Assembly (NCBI GenBank): GCA_022843175.1
Contig: JALHOE010000040.1
Span: forward strand, 1-51,534
Source: Deltaproteobacteria bacterium
GTDB lineage: Bacteria; Myxococcota_A; Polyangia; Polyangiales; JADJMO01
Length of the DNA: 51,534 nucleotides
Direction: 5' to 3'
In this document: positions 26,180 through 34,196 of the stretch, piece after piece
Numbering within the stretch: position 1 is the first letter of the stretch
Layout: every line of letters starts with the position of its first letter
Position numbers and translations under genes: made by a program
Notes under the pieces: model-generated
What the model saw: only the letters and a program-made list of their open reading frames with translations
Database searches by the model: none
What the model was told of the DNA's origin: nothing

Positions 26180-27039
26180 CGTAAGCTCCTCCGCAAACGT
26201 CGCGCCGCGAGCGAGCACGCGGCAAGTAAGCCGAACCCCAAACCGAGCCCGTAGTGTGACCCATTTCCGTACGCGCAGCCGCCGTCGTCGGCGGGCGCGT
26301 CGCACGAGGCCGCGAACCCGCCGCGCGGGGTCGTGTCGCAGGTGGCCTTTCGCCCCGGCGGGTAGACCGTGCAGACCGCGGCCACGTCGTCGTTGGAGAT
26401 CGTCCGCAGCTCGGTGGACCCCGGCTCGTACGACGCGAACATGGTGGCGCTCGGATCGCCCGAGTGCGCGAGCCCGAGCAGGTGCCCGACCTCGTGGGTC
26501 ATGATCGACTCGAGGTCGTAGCGGACCTTGTCTGTCTTGACGCTCACCGCGTTGGTGGCGGTGTTGACCTCGATGTCGGCGTCGTAGATCTCGCCCGTCT
26601 CATTGCTGAAGGTGACGGTGGTCTTGGCGAGGGTGTTGTCCTCGTCCTTGTATTGCCAGTCGTCGTCGCGGAAGAAGATGACGTTGACGTTGGTGCCGCT
26701 CTTTCGATACTCGCTCTTGCGACACGCGGTGTCCGGCATGCCGCTGAACGACAGGCTCGAGCGTCCGCCCGTCGGGCAGTCGACCTCGGTCCACGCGAAG
26801 AACGCGCGCTGAATGGCGATGCGCGTCTCCGCGTGCGGCAGGTTCTGGGTGAGCGACTTCTCGAGGCTGTAGCCGACGCAGCCACCGGCCCAGAACAGCG
26901 GCTTGCCGGTGGTGACGCAGCCCTCGTCGTCGGTCGTGCAGCTGGCGCCGCGGCAGGTCATCGTGCGGCAGAACGCCGACGCGTTGCCTGCCACGAGGAC
27001 CGTGACCGCCGCACTCAGGAGGAAGACCAGCCGGCGCAT
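26176..27039 (-). CDS. Secreted matrixin-type zinc metalloprotease
   Basis: The 287-residue protein has a Sec signal peptide (LLSAAVTVLVAGNASA). The metzincin site is complete: HEVGHLLGLAH at 182-192 with a probable Met-turn at Met200 (SATMFAS). Cysteines at 24, 29, 34, 41 and 54 form an N-terminal Cys cluster. The C-terminus has CAYGNGSHYG, a hydrophobic segment and a basic RRLRR end, resembling a MYXO-CTERM-like sorting tail. It is probably a cell-envelope or secreted protease. It overlaps the PPC lipoprotein gene downstream and sits 23 bases after the haem lipoprotein gene in the same run. Confidence 0.88.
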   Translation of the reverse strand: MRRLVFLLSAAVTVLVAGNASAFCRTMTCRGASCTTDDEGCVTTGKPLFWAGGCVGYSLEKSLTQNLPHAETRIAIQRAFFAWTEVDCPTGGRSSLSFSGMPDTACRKSEYRKSGTNVNVIFFRDDDWQYKDEDNTLAKTTVTFSNETGEIYDADIEVNTATNAVSVKTDKVRYDLESIMTHEVGHLLGLAHSGDPSATMFASYEPGSTELRTISNDDVAAVCTVYPPGRKATCDTTPRGGFAASCDAPADDGGCAYGNGSHYGLGLGFGLLAACSLAARRLRRSLR

Positions 27040-27062
27040 TCCGAAGTCGGAAGTATGCCCGG

Positions 27063-28649
27063 TTATTGCGCTTCGAGCTTGCAGGTCGTGGCGTTCAGGC
27101 GGAACGCGTGGGGCTTGGTGTCGGTGAGCGTGTCGGACGGGAGGAGATCCGCCGACTCGACGAGCGGCTCGTAGATCTCGAGGAACTCCTTGCGGCGCTG
27201 CGAGGCGAGCTTGACGATGTCGAGCGCGTAGGCGTCGGCCTCGCTGGTGTTGCGGGCGTTGCAGGCCTTGAGGAACGTCTCGACGGCGGTCTCGTGCTTG
27301 GCGAAGTCCGCTTTGTCCTCGAGGCGAGCCGCGAGCTCCTTGGCGCCCTTCAGCGTCGAGGTCTTGAGGTTCGCAGCCCAGGCAGCCCGGACCTCCTCGG
27401 CCGTCGCGCCCTTGTCCGGCGCGGTGGCAGCCAGATCGCAGCGCACCTTGGAGTACGCCGGGACGGTGAAGTCGGTCATGAGCAGGTCGGTGAGCAGGTC
27501 CTTGTCGAGGACCCCCTTCGCCACGAGCTCCTCGACCACCATGTTGTCCATGAAGCCGCGCTCGGGGAACGAGAGGCCGAACATCGTGTCGCCGGCCTCG
27601 CCGCCGATCTTGCTGCCGATGGTCTCGAGCGCCTTGCTGTACGACGTGCCGTTGAGCGAGAGCGAGTTCATCGCCGGCAGGTTCATGTTCACGACGCTCG
27701 CGTAACCGCCCTGCTTGCTGCCGGCCTTGAGGAGCTGGCTCACCAGGATCGACGGCGGGAAGTTCATGAACGAAGACGCGGAGACCTTGCCGAAGCGGGT
27801 GCTGTGCTTGTTGTGCGACGTGACCAGGTTCGGCTCGCCGAGCTCGCACATCGCGTGCTTGAGCACCTTCTTCAGCCCGGAGGGCTTGGCGAGCTCACGC
27901 TCGACGTAGCCCTTGGCGTGCGCCTTGATCGACGTGAAGAAGAACTTCTCGAGGTTCTCCGCGCCGCCCTTCGACGAGAAGAGCTTCTTGAAGGTCTCCT
28001 CCTGCGAGCCGGGATCGGGCATCGAGAACCAGATCGAGTTCCAGTTGTTCCAGCTGTCCTGCAGCTCCTTCATGAGCGGCGCGCCGGTGGTGTGGCAGCT
28101 CGCGCAGCGGAACTTCGGCGCCTCGCCGGGGACGACGGTGGAGCCGTCGCCCACCAGCGTCCACTTGCCGCCCTCGAGCGCGTAGTAGAGCCACGCGTTG
28201 CGGGTGGTGGAGAGCGCCATCACCTCGAGGAAGTCCTGCGACACGCCGGCCTTGCTGCCGAGCATGCTGTAGAAGACGACGTCGCTCTTGCCGTCGATCG
28301 TGGGCACGCCGATGAAGCGGTAGCCCGTCTTTCCGTTGGTCGGCTGATCGCCGCGCTCGGACACGACGAAGCTCTTCATCGAGGCCTTCGTCTCCTCCTC
28401 GATGCGCGCGATCGCGTCCTTGGTGGTGAGCGGGCACTTCTTGCCCGAGCCGCCGGCGAGGACGAGCTTGAAGAAGGGGTCGTCGAGCTTGGCGCGGTTC
28501 GCCGAGGTCATCCTGCGGTTGGTGCTGCCGTCGGTGATCGAGCAGGCGCCCGCGACGAGCTCCTCTTCTTCACCGGTCACGGCGTTGTCCTCGTTGGTGG
28601 AGGAGCAGGCGAAGAGACCGGCGACAAGAAACAGGGAGAGGCGTTTCAT
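27063..28649 (-). CDS. Lipoprotein with a CxxCH haem-binding site (A)
   Basis: The 528-residue protein has a lipoprotein signal with lipidated Cys15. A CASCH motif at 182-186 fits covalent c-type haem attachment in the periplasm. Around it is the pattern CHxxGxPLMxELxxxWxNW, and EVMAL lies near 142-146; both recur in the neighbouring gene at 28654, so the two are paralogues. The remainder has no recognised domain and the usual distal Met ligand is not obvious. It starts four bases after the stop of the upstream gene. A single-haem electron-transfer or sensing role is inferred. Residues after Cys15 match the motif shared by three lipoproteins in this run. Confidence 0.8.
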   Translation of the reverse strand: MKRLSLFLVAGLFACSSTNEDNAVTGEEEELVAGACSITDGSTNRRMTSANRAKLDDPFFKLVLAGGSGKKCPLTTKDAIARIEEETKASMKSFVVSERGDQPTNGKTGYRFIGVPTIDGKSDVVFYSMLGSKAGVSQDFLEVMALSTTRNAWLYYALEGGKWTLVGDGSTVVPGEAPKFRCASCHTTGAPLMKELQDSWNNWNSIWFSMPDPGSQEETFKKLFSSKGGAENLEKFFFTSIKAHAKGYVERELAKPSGLKKVLKHAMCELGEPNLVTSHNKHSTRFGKVSASSFMNFPPSILVSQLLKAGSKQGGYASVVNMNLPAMNSLSLNGTSYSKALETIGSKIGGEAGDTMFGLSFPERGFMDNMVVEELVAKGVLDKDLLTDLLMTDFTVPAYSKVRCDLAATAPDKGATAEEVRAAWAANLKTSTLKGAKELAARLEDKADFAKHETAVETFLKACNARNTSEADAYALDIVKLASQRRKEFLEIYEPLVESADLLPSDTLTDTKPHAFRLNATTCKLEAQ

Positions 28650-28653
28650 GGGC

Positions 28654-30201
28654 TTATTCCAAGATCGGCATGGGGTTGGCAGCGTCGGGGAACATGGCTT
28701 TGGCCGCGGCCTTCTTCGCCGTCACCCGCGCCTTGAGCGTGGTGCGACCGGAGGCCGTGGTGAGGAGCGCGGCGGCTTTGTCGAAGCGCGCCTTGAGGTC
28801 TGCGTGATACGCGGTGCGCGCCGACGAGAGCTTGTCGGCCGCGGTCGCCGCGTCGAGGAGCGCGAGCAGGTAGGCCTCGCGCGCAGCGGACACGGTGCCG
28901 AGCTGCTTGGCCTTCACGGCGTCGACGACGACCTTGCGCACGTGCGCGTCGATCGCCGCCTTGTCGGTCGGCAGGTTGGCGAGCGCCTTGTCGTAGAGCT
29001 TGCAGCGCGCGTCGGAGAAGATGTCCTTCTCGTCGTCGACCACGCGGAGCGCGGCGACGGTGTTGACCGTGAGGTAGCCGCTCTTGAGCAGGTACATCTC
29101 GATCCGGCGGTCGTGCTCGGAGCGGATCGGCAAGAGCGTGGGGAACACCTCGGACGCGTAGGGGGACGGCGCCGCGATGCCCGACCCGATCGCCGCCTGC
29201 GGATCGACGAAGAGCTCGAGCGGCACGATGTCGGCCGCGGAGAGGTAGTTGAGCTCGGTCTGGCAGAAGCTGGACTTGAGGAGCAGCGGCAAGCCGCCGG
29301 GCGCCGAGCCCTCGAGCGTCATCAACCCGAAGCCGGTGGTGGGCGTGTCGCCGTTGATCCACACGCGGATGCCCGCGCGCATGATCTGCTCGAGGTCGTT
29401 GGCGAGCGACGAGCGGTCGTGGGTCATGGAGATCGGCGCGGCCTCGCTCACCACCGAGAGCGTCTCACCGGTGAAGCTGCCCTTCGGGAGCGTGCTCCGC
29501 GTGCTGACCCAGTTGGTCCACGGCTGGCCGATCTCGTTCATGATCGGGCCGCCGTTGACGTGGCAGGAGAAGCAGCGCTTCTCGGCCTCGGTCGCCTTCT
29601 GCACCTTGCCGCCGGGCGCGAGGCGGAACGACTTGGTGACCGAGGTCTTCGCGTCGCGAATGAGCCGGGTGATGGTGCCGGGCTTGCCCGCGCCGTTCGA
29701 CTCGAAGACGTAGAAGTTGTAGGTGCCGGTGCGGCGGTCGAGCGCCATCACCTCGAGCGGCGTGAACACCATCGCGTCGCCGCTCTTGGCGCCGGGGCTG
29801 TCCGGGTTGGACACCAGCGCCGCCATCAGCTCGAACGACTTCTTCACCGAGTCGGGGTTGGCCCGGTCGGTGTTGCAGCCGGTGATCACCGCGCGCGGCA
29901 GGAGCCCGGTGGTCTTGACCACGGTGCCGCTGACGCGGCTGTTGGACTCCTCGACGACGAAGATCTCCTTGCTGTCCTCGCGCGCGCATTTGCGCCCGAC
30001 GGAGAACAGCGCCTCGAAGTCCTGGAAGGTGGCCGGCACCTTGGTGAGGTTGTTCTTCAACGCGTCGCCGACGCGATCGTCACCGAAGAGCGCCATGCGC
30101 TCCTTGACCTCCTGGTCATCGGCGGTGGCCGCGTCGTCGTTCGGCGCGCTGCCGCAGGCCGCCGCGATCCCGCACGCGACCACGACCCCCCAGCGCTTCA
30201 T
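28654..30201 (-). CDS. Lipoprotein with a CxxCH haem-binding site (B)
   Basis: The 515-residue protein has a signal (MKRWGVVVACGIAAACGS) with Cys16 as the probable lipidated residue. CFSCH at 210-214 is a c-type haem site, followed by the GGPIMNEIGQPWTNW pattern shared with the neighbour at 27063; PLEVMALD near 148-155 is also shared. The two proteins keep similar order and length, which supports an old duplication. The start ATG overlaps the stop of the upstream gene (TGATG), so translation is coupled. No enzyme domain is recognised. Confidence 0.8.
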   Translation of the reverse strand: MKRWGVVVACGIAAACGSAPNDDAATADDQEVKERMALFGDDRVGDALKNNLTKVPATFQDFEALFSVGRKCAREDSKEIFVVEESNSRVSGTVVKTTGLLPRAVITGCNTDRANPDSVKKSFELMAALVSNPDSPGAKSGDAMVFTPLEVMALDRRTGTYNFYVFESNGAGKPGTITRLIRDAKTSVTKSFRLAPGGKVQKATEAEKRCFSCHVNGGPIMNEIGQPWTNWVSTRSTLPKGSFTGETLSVVSEAAPISMTHDRSSLANDLEQIMRAGIRVWINGDTPTTGFGLMTLEGSAPGGLPLLLKSSFCQTELNYLSAADIVPLELFVDPQAAIGSGIAAPSPYASEVFPTLLPIRSEHDRRIEMYLLKSGYLTVNTVAALRVVDDEKDIFSDARCKLYDKALANLPTDKAAIDAHVRKVVVDAVKAKQLGTVSAAREAYLLALLDAATAADKLSSARTAYHADLKARFDKAAALLTTASGRTTLKARVTAKKAAAKAMFPDAANPMPILE

Positions 30202-31355
30202 CACTTCCATCCCTGGCCGCCGTAGGCGCTGCAGAACGACGAGTCGGTCTTGCAGGTGCTCGGCTTCTGCAGCACGCGGAGCGGCGCGCGCATCACGAGG
30301 TCGTTGGCGAAGCGCTGATGACAGAACTCCTGCAGATCGCCCGCGTAGACCGGGTTGAGCGCGACGTCCTCGACCTCTGCGGTCGACGCCTGGCAGATCA
30401 CGAGGTGCTGGTAGTCTTTGCCGCCGACCTTTGCGTAGCGACAGCCGGTGGGCAGCGCGGAGTTGGTCCAGCCGGTGAACGTGAAGCCCTCGACCGCGTC
30501 GGGGATCGCGTTGTACTTGCACGAGCACTCGGTCGTGGCGCGGGTGACGCGCGCGCAGATCGTCGGGTCGCTGTTGCGCCACGCGGTGGTGGGGAAGTAC
30601 TTGAGGGTGCTGATGCAGCCGGCGATGTCGTGCTGCGTCTCGAAGTTCGGGTCCTTGGCGTCGACGACGACCTTCGCGCCGAGCGCTTCGGCCTTCTTCC
30701 AGCGCGCCTCGTCGGCGAGGTTCTTGCCGCGGCAGAGCGTGCGGAGCTTGGACGCGTACTGCGGGTTGGCGACGCCGGCCTGCCAGCACGCGGCCTGGCG
30801 CAGCTCGTTGACGACCGACGTGGTGCCCGCGCACTGCTGCACGAGGTCGGTCGCGGCGCCGCGCGTGTTGAAGCCCACGTGCATGACCGAGAGCGGGTAG
30901 TCGCACGTCGCGTCGAGGTTCTCCTTGGTGGAGAGCGCCGTCGCGAGCGTCTTGCTGTACGTCTCGGTGGCGGCCTCGGTGCCCTTCACGTCCGCGTACA
31001 CCGACGAGAACAAGCAGTAGAGCGGCTTGCCGGCCACGAGCTCGGTCGCGGCGCTCACCTTCTTGCCGCCCGACACCGCCTGGTACTCGCAGTACTCCTG
31101 GCCGCGATCGATCCCGGTGACGCCGGGGACGTCGCCGCACGCCCAACGAATGAAGCCGTCCTTGAGGTCCGGATCCTTGATCGCCTTGTGACGCTCGAAG
31201 ATCTTCGCGCAGACCGGCGCCTGGTCGAACGGCGTCTTCGCGGAGTCCGGCACGACCTCTTGGTCCTCACCCGTGACCGCGTCGTCCTCTGCCGCCGACG
31301 AGCAGCCGAGGGCGAGGAACAGGGAGAGGAGAAGGGGGGAGCGAAGGAAGCTCAT
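30201..31355 (-). CDS. Cys-rich lipoprotein heading the cytochrome-like operon
   Basis: The 384-residue protein has a lipoprotein signal (LLLSLFLALGCS, Cys18). The mature part has many Cys residues (for example YCEY, YCLFSS, CSCKYN, EFCHQ) but no CxxCH, so disulfides rather than haem are likely. The ATG at 31355 follows AAGGTG at good spacing and was chosen over an upstream frame extension. It is the first gene of a five-gene minus-strand run. Residues after the Cys (SSAAEDDAVTGEDQEVV) share a motif with the next two proteins. Function is unknown. Confidence 0.78.
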   Translation of the reverse strand: MSFLRSPLLLSLFLALGCSSAAEDDAVTGEDQEVVPDSAKTPFDQAPVCAKIFERHKAIKDPDLKDGFIRWACGDVPGVTGIDRGQEYCEYQAVSGGKKVSAATELVAGKPLYCLFSSVYADVKGTEAATETYSKTLATALSTKENLDATCDYPLSVMHVGFNTRGAATDLVQQCAGTTSVVNELRQAACWQAGVANPQYASKLRTLCRGKNLADEARWKKAEALGAKVVVDAKDPNFETQHDIAGCISTLKYFPTTAWRNSDPTICARVTRATTECSCKYNAIPDAVEGFTFTGWTNSALPTGCRYAKVGGKDYQHLVICQASTAEVEDVALNPVYAGDLQEFCHQRFANDLVMRAPLRVLQKPSTCKTDSSFCSAYGGQGWK

Positions 31356-31489
31356 GCGTGTCACCTTAGCGATAATGTAGGTAGCTGTCGTGTAACATCG
31401 GTAAGACAGCTACAGGCCAATTTCGCGGGGATTTTGGGTCCCGCCGCTCCACTCAGCAGCCATCGTGCCGCACGATCATGACCGCCGCC

Positions 31490-31513
31490 AGGCGCGCGCG
31501 TCAGCGAGCGCCT
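31490..31513. repeat. 24-bp repeat, copy 2
   Basis: This sequence is identical over 24 bp to 17885-17908. Here it lies just upstream of holA, between the divergent cytochrome operon and holA. Confidence 0.75.
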
Positions 31514-31543
31514 CACCCGACCTTCCCGCCCTATAACGACCCC

Positions 31544-32554
31544 ATGACCCCCGACGAGGCCATCCGCGAGATCGAGGCCGGCAAACCGCGCCCGGTCTAC
31601 GTGGTCGTCGGCGACGAGCAGGTCTTCGCCGCGCGCGTCGTCGCCGCGGCCCGCAAGCACGTGGTCGACGCCGCGACCGCGGGCTTCAACGTCGACGTGT
31701 TCGAGGCCGGCGAGACGCCGGTCAACAAGATCGTCGACTCGGCCAACACGATGCCGATGATGGCGCGCCGCCGCCTGATCATCCTCCGCAGCGTCGAGCG
31801 CCTCGAGAAGAGCGAGGAGAAGGCGAAGTCCTCGCCCTCCGACGCCCTCGCCGAGTACGTGCAGTCGCCCTCGCCGTCCACGGTCATGCTGATCGTCGGG
31901 AGCAAGCTCGACGGGCGCCGCAAGCTCGCGACGGTCGCGAAGAAGGCGAACATCCTCGTCGAGTGCGCGCCGCTCCGCCCGAACATGCTCCCGCTGTTCG
32001 TGCGCGAGGAGACCAAGCGCCGCGGCCACGCGATCGCGTCCGACGTCGCCGACGCGCTCGTCGATCTGGTGGGCAACGAGCTCGCCTCGCTGCTCGACGC
32101 GATCGAGCGCCTCTCGCTCTACGTCGGCGACAAGCAGGAGATCACCGAAGAGGCCGTCGAGGCGTGCATCGCGCGCGTCCGCGTCGGCTCCGTGTGGGGC
32201 CTGTCCGACGCGGTCGCGGCCCGCGATCGCGCGACGGCGCTCCGACTCCTCAACGAGAACTACGACCCGCGCGACCGCGGCCTGCCGCTCCACGGCCTGC
32301 TCGCCTCGTCGATCCGCAAGATGCTCAAGCTCCGCGCGCTCCTCGACAGCGGCGCGAGCGCCGACGAGGCCGCCAAGCGCGCGGGCTTCCCGCCGTTCAA
32401 GGCGCAAGAGGCCGCGCGTCAGGCCAAGCGCTTCAAGCCCGGCGAGCTCGAACGCGCGGTCGCGATCTTCGCCGAGGCCGACCTCGCGCTGAAGGGCAGC
32501 AAGCGCCCGCCGCTGCTGGTGCTCGAGGACGCGATCGTGCGGCTCACGTCGTAG
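31544..32554 (+). CDS. holA: DNA polymerase III subunit delta
   Basis: The 336-residue protein matches HolA in length and order: PVYVVVGDEQVFAARV at the N-terminus, MPMMARRRLIILRSVERL, RPNMLPLFVREETKRRG, then the central three-helix region (VGNELASLLDAIERLSLYVG) and a C-terminal collar domain (PLHGLLASSIRKMLKLRALL). HolA is the clamp-loader subunit that opens the beta clamp. The start ATG at 31544 gives the standard N-terminus. The gene converges with the minus-strand 203-residue gene 20 bases downstream. Confidence 0.87.
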   Translation: MTPDEAIREIEAGKPRPVYVVVGDEQVFAARVVAAARKHVVDAATAGFNVDVFEAGETPVNKIVDSANTMPMMARRRLIILRSVERLEKSEEKAKSSPSDALAEYVQSPSPSTVMLIVGSKLDGRRKLATVAKKANILVECAPLRPNMLPLFVREETKRRGHAIASDVADALVDLVGNELASLLDAIERLSLYVGDKQEITEEAVEACIARVRVGSVWGLSDAVAARDRATALRLLNENYDPRDRGLPLHGLLASSIRKMLKLRALLDSGASADEAAKRAGFPPFKAQEAARQAKRFKPGELERAVAIFAEADLALKGSKRPPLLVLEDAIVRLTS

Positions 32555-32574
32555 ATTACCAAGGCTGCGAACAG

Positions 32575-33186
32575 TCAGCGCTTGGCCCGCTTGAGGCGCC
32601 GCAGAATGACCTGGATCTCCTTGGTGAGGTCCGGGTCGGTGCCGAGGTCCATCAGCGCGGCTCGCGCCCGCGGGTCTGCCGAGCGCTCGAGCGCGCTCAG
32701 CAAGAGCAGGCGGCTCGAGCCATGCCGCGCGTCTCGGGCAAGGGCGATGACGTCGCCGATCACCTGGTCGTCCGCAGCGGCCGCAATCGCGGCTGCGAGC
32801 CCATCCTTGGGGGGCTTCGCTTGCTCCTTCTGGAACAAACGGGTGAGCACATCCCAGCCGCTCTTCGCCTCTGGAACGGCCAAGGCGCGAGCGAACAGTT
32901 CGCGAGCGTCCGCAGAGTAGCCGTCCCTCTGGAGGTGACCGAGCAGCACGGGTATGGATGCAGGCCAGGGAGCAGCGTCCGGGTAAGGCGGCTTCGTAAG
33001 GTCCGACGCGGAAGAGACCGAGCACCCTGCGGCACGAAGCTCTTGAAGCACCGGTGCCGTCTCCACGCGGAGTGCCTCAACACGCGCCAGGCGCACAGCC
33101 TCCTTCGCGTCGCGCTCAGCCACGAACTTCGGGTCGGCGTTCAGCTTCGCCATCAGCTCGGCTGCGGTGATCTTCTTCTTCGTCAT
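32575..33186 (-). CDS. Probable immunity-type protein with HEAT-like helices
   Basis: The 203-residue protein has no signal peptide. Its C-terminal half has paired-helix patterns (DVIALARDARHGSSRLLLLSAL, RARAALMDLGTDPDLTKEI) like HEAT or armadillo repeats. The ATG overlaps the stop codon of a toxin C-terminal remnant (ATGA). That position is where immunity genes usually sit, so it may be the immunity protein for that toxin. This is an inference from context. The protein could also be a regulatory scaffold. Confidence 0.68.
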   Translation of the reverse strand: MTKKKITAAELMAKLNADPKFVAERDAKEAVRLARVEALRVETAPVLQELRAAGCSVSSASDLTKPPYPDAAPWPASIPVLLGHLQRDGYSADARELFARALAVPEAKSGWDVLTRLFQKEQAKPPKDGLAAAIAAAADDQVIGDVIALARDARHGSSRLLLLSALERSADPRARAALMDLGTDPDLTKEIQVILRRLKRAKR

Positions 33187-33356
33187 GGGATGTACCGCAG
33201 GTTGATTGCTCCGGTCGCGACCTCTTGTGCGAGCGCTCCCGAGAGCTGCGTGGTCGGCCTCACCCAGAGGTCGAATCGGAGGCCGTTCCTGCTCGCATGC
33301 GTGGCGAAGTCACGAAGCTGCTGCGAGCGGAGATTCGGCGCGTGGTGAGCTGCGCG
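33183..33356 (-). pseudogene. Orphan polymorphic-toxin C-terminal remnant
   Basis: A frame without start codon encodes about 57 residues ending QLRDFATHASRNGLRFDLW, VRPTTQLSG, and INLRYIP. This resembles the end of nuclease-type toxin tips such as restriction-endonuclease-fold polymorphic toxins. It follows the stop of the Imm11-like fragment in the same frame, and its stop overlaps the ATG of the 203-residue gene. No upstream toxin body is present, so it is probably a leftover after recombination at the repeated sequence 33320-33447. The family match is recalled, not searched. Confidence 0.5.
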
Positions 33357-33447
33357 TCATCCAGACCAGACCTTGTTGAAGACCAGGCCGCGAAGCCCGG
33401 CTGCCTTGACCCGCTCGACGAAGCGCTCGCTGACGTAGGTGGGGCTC
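33320..33447. repeat. Direct repeat A, 128 bp
   Basis: The sequence matches 34065-34196 with five mismatches and one 4-base gap. It covers the 3' end of the Imm11-like fragment and some downstream sequence. Confidence 0.88.
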
Positions 33448-33545
33448 ACCCGAAGACTCGGGATCTTGAAGATGTCGACGCCCGAGATGACGTCGGGTGC
33501 GCGATCGGGCTGAAGGCGCCCTCTGCCGCGATAGTCCGCCGTCAC
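33357..33545 (-). pseudogene. Truncated Imm11-like immunity gene (C-terminal fragment)
   Basis: A 62-codon frame from a GTG encodes a C-terminal fragment of the same family as the gene at 34106. The two share STYVSERFVERVKAAG-type residues and both end LRGLVFNKVWSG. The sequence before that (RAPDVISGVDIFKIPSL) also fits an Imm11 C-terminus. Roughly two thirds of the family's length is missing, so it is probably a 5'-deleted duplicate. It lies downstream of the 100-residue gene, whose stop is at 33547. Confidence 0.7.
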
Positions 33546-33546
33546 G

Positions 33547-33849
33547 TCATAGGTCTCCTCCTACTTCGACGCCGGCATCGCGGAGACGCACGAGGGCCGC
33601 GCGGACTTCCTCCTCAAGCCTGCGATGACCGTAGTAGCTACCATCCTCCGCGCGAGTCGTCGGCGACGCCTCGAAGAAATCCAAGTCGTACGCCAACTCG
33701 CGCAACACCTCGCGGACGGCAGCTGGCAGCGATGGATCGAGCCCTTCCCAGACCACGGTTTGGAACTTGGAGACCAGCTCCTTCCGCCTTAGAGGCTCCC
33801 GCAAGAGCTGAACGAGCAGCACAACGACTGCTTCGAGAACGGCCGCCAT
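33547..33849 (-). CDS. Small protein of the toxin/immunity island, possibly immunity protein
   Basis: The 100-residue product starts at an ATG with a perfect AGGAGG six bases upstream; the same ATG overlaps the stop of the upstream gene (TGATG). The N-terminus MAAVLEAVVVLLVQLLREP is hydrophobic but not a clear signal; the rest is charged and helical (HRRLEEEVRAALVRLRDAG). No family is recognised. Its small size and place in the island suggest an immunity-type protein, but this is context only. Confidence 0.65.
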   Translation of the reverse strand: MAAVLEAVVVLLVQLLREPLRRKELVSKFQTVVWEGLDPSLPAAVREVLRELAYDLDFFEASPTTRAEDGSYYGHRRLEEEVRAALVRLRDAGVEVGGDL

Positions 33850-34109
33850 CACAAACCTCCTGGGCCGAGCAGGATCGGTGGTCCAGGTGGCGGAGCGATC
33901 GGGACCATCCGGCGTGTGACGAGGTCCCAACCTCGAATGACGGTGGTGATCTTCCCGCTGAGCGGGTTCGTACCGACGAGCAGGTCTTTCCCACTCGCCA
34001 TCCCGCCTTCGAGCACGAAGTTCACCGTGCCGTTCTTCGGGCGGATCCCCGCTCTTGCGGAGCGGCTGCGAGCGGAGATTCGACGCGGGGTGAGCTGCGC
34101 GTCCGTCAT
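33849..34109 (-). CDS. Small protein between immunity genes, perhaps a toxin-tip remnant
   Basis: The 86-residue frame starts at an ATG overlapping the Imm11-like stop (ATGA) and ends by TGATG overlap with the next gene. Its first residues derive from the repeated DNA. The middle, NGTVNFVLEGGMASGKDLL and TVIRGWDLVTRRMVPI, reads as real protein with good codon use, then a Pro/Gly-rich end. It may be a functional small gene or the leftover tip of an exchanged toxin. No domain is recognised. Confidence 0.5.
   Translation of the reverse strand: MTDAQLTPRRISARSRSARAGIRPKNGTVNFVLEGGMASGKDLLVGTNPLSGKITTVIRGWDLVTRRMVPIAPPPGPPILLGPGGL
33856..33861 (-). promoter_or_regulatory. Ribosome binding site for the 100-residue gene
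   Basis: A perfect AGGAGG on the minus strand, six bases before the ATG at 33849, fixes that start rather than an upstream frame extension. Confidence 0.85.
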
Positions 34110-34196
34110 CCAGACCAGACCTTGTTGAAGACCAGGCCGCGAAGCCCAGCTGCCTTGACCCGCTCGACGAAGCGCTCGCTGACGTAGGTAGAGCTC
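34065..34196. repeat. Direct repeat B, 132 bp
   Basis: This is the partner of 33320-33447, about 745 bp away. It covers the 3' end of the intact Imm11-like gene and the start of the 86-residue gene. The 4-base gap lies just past the Imm11 stop, so it shifts the downstream frame between copies. Confidence 0.88.

Noticed and set aside
33225-34187. 320-codon plus-strand frame across the toxin/immunity island
   Set aside because: The overlapping minus-strand genes have ribosome binding sites and the Imm11-like motif; the plus frame has low-complexity Arg/Pro sequence.
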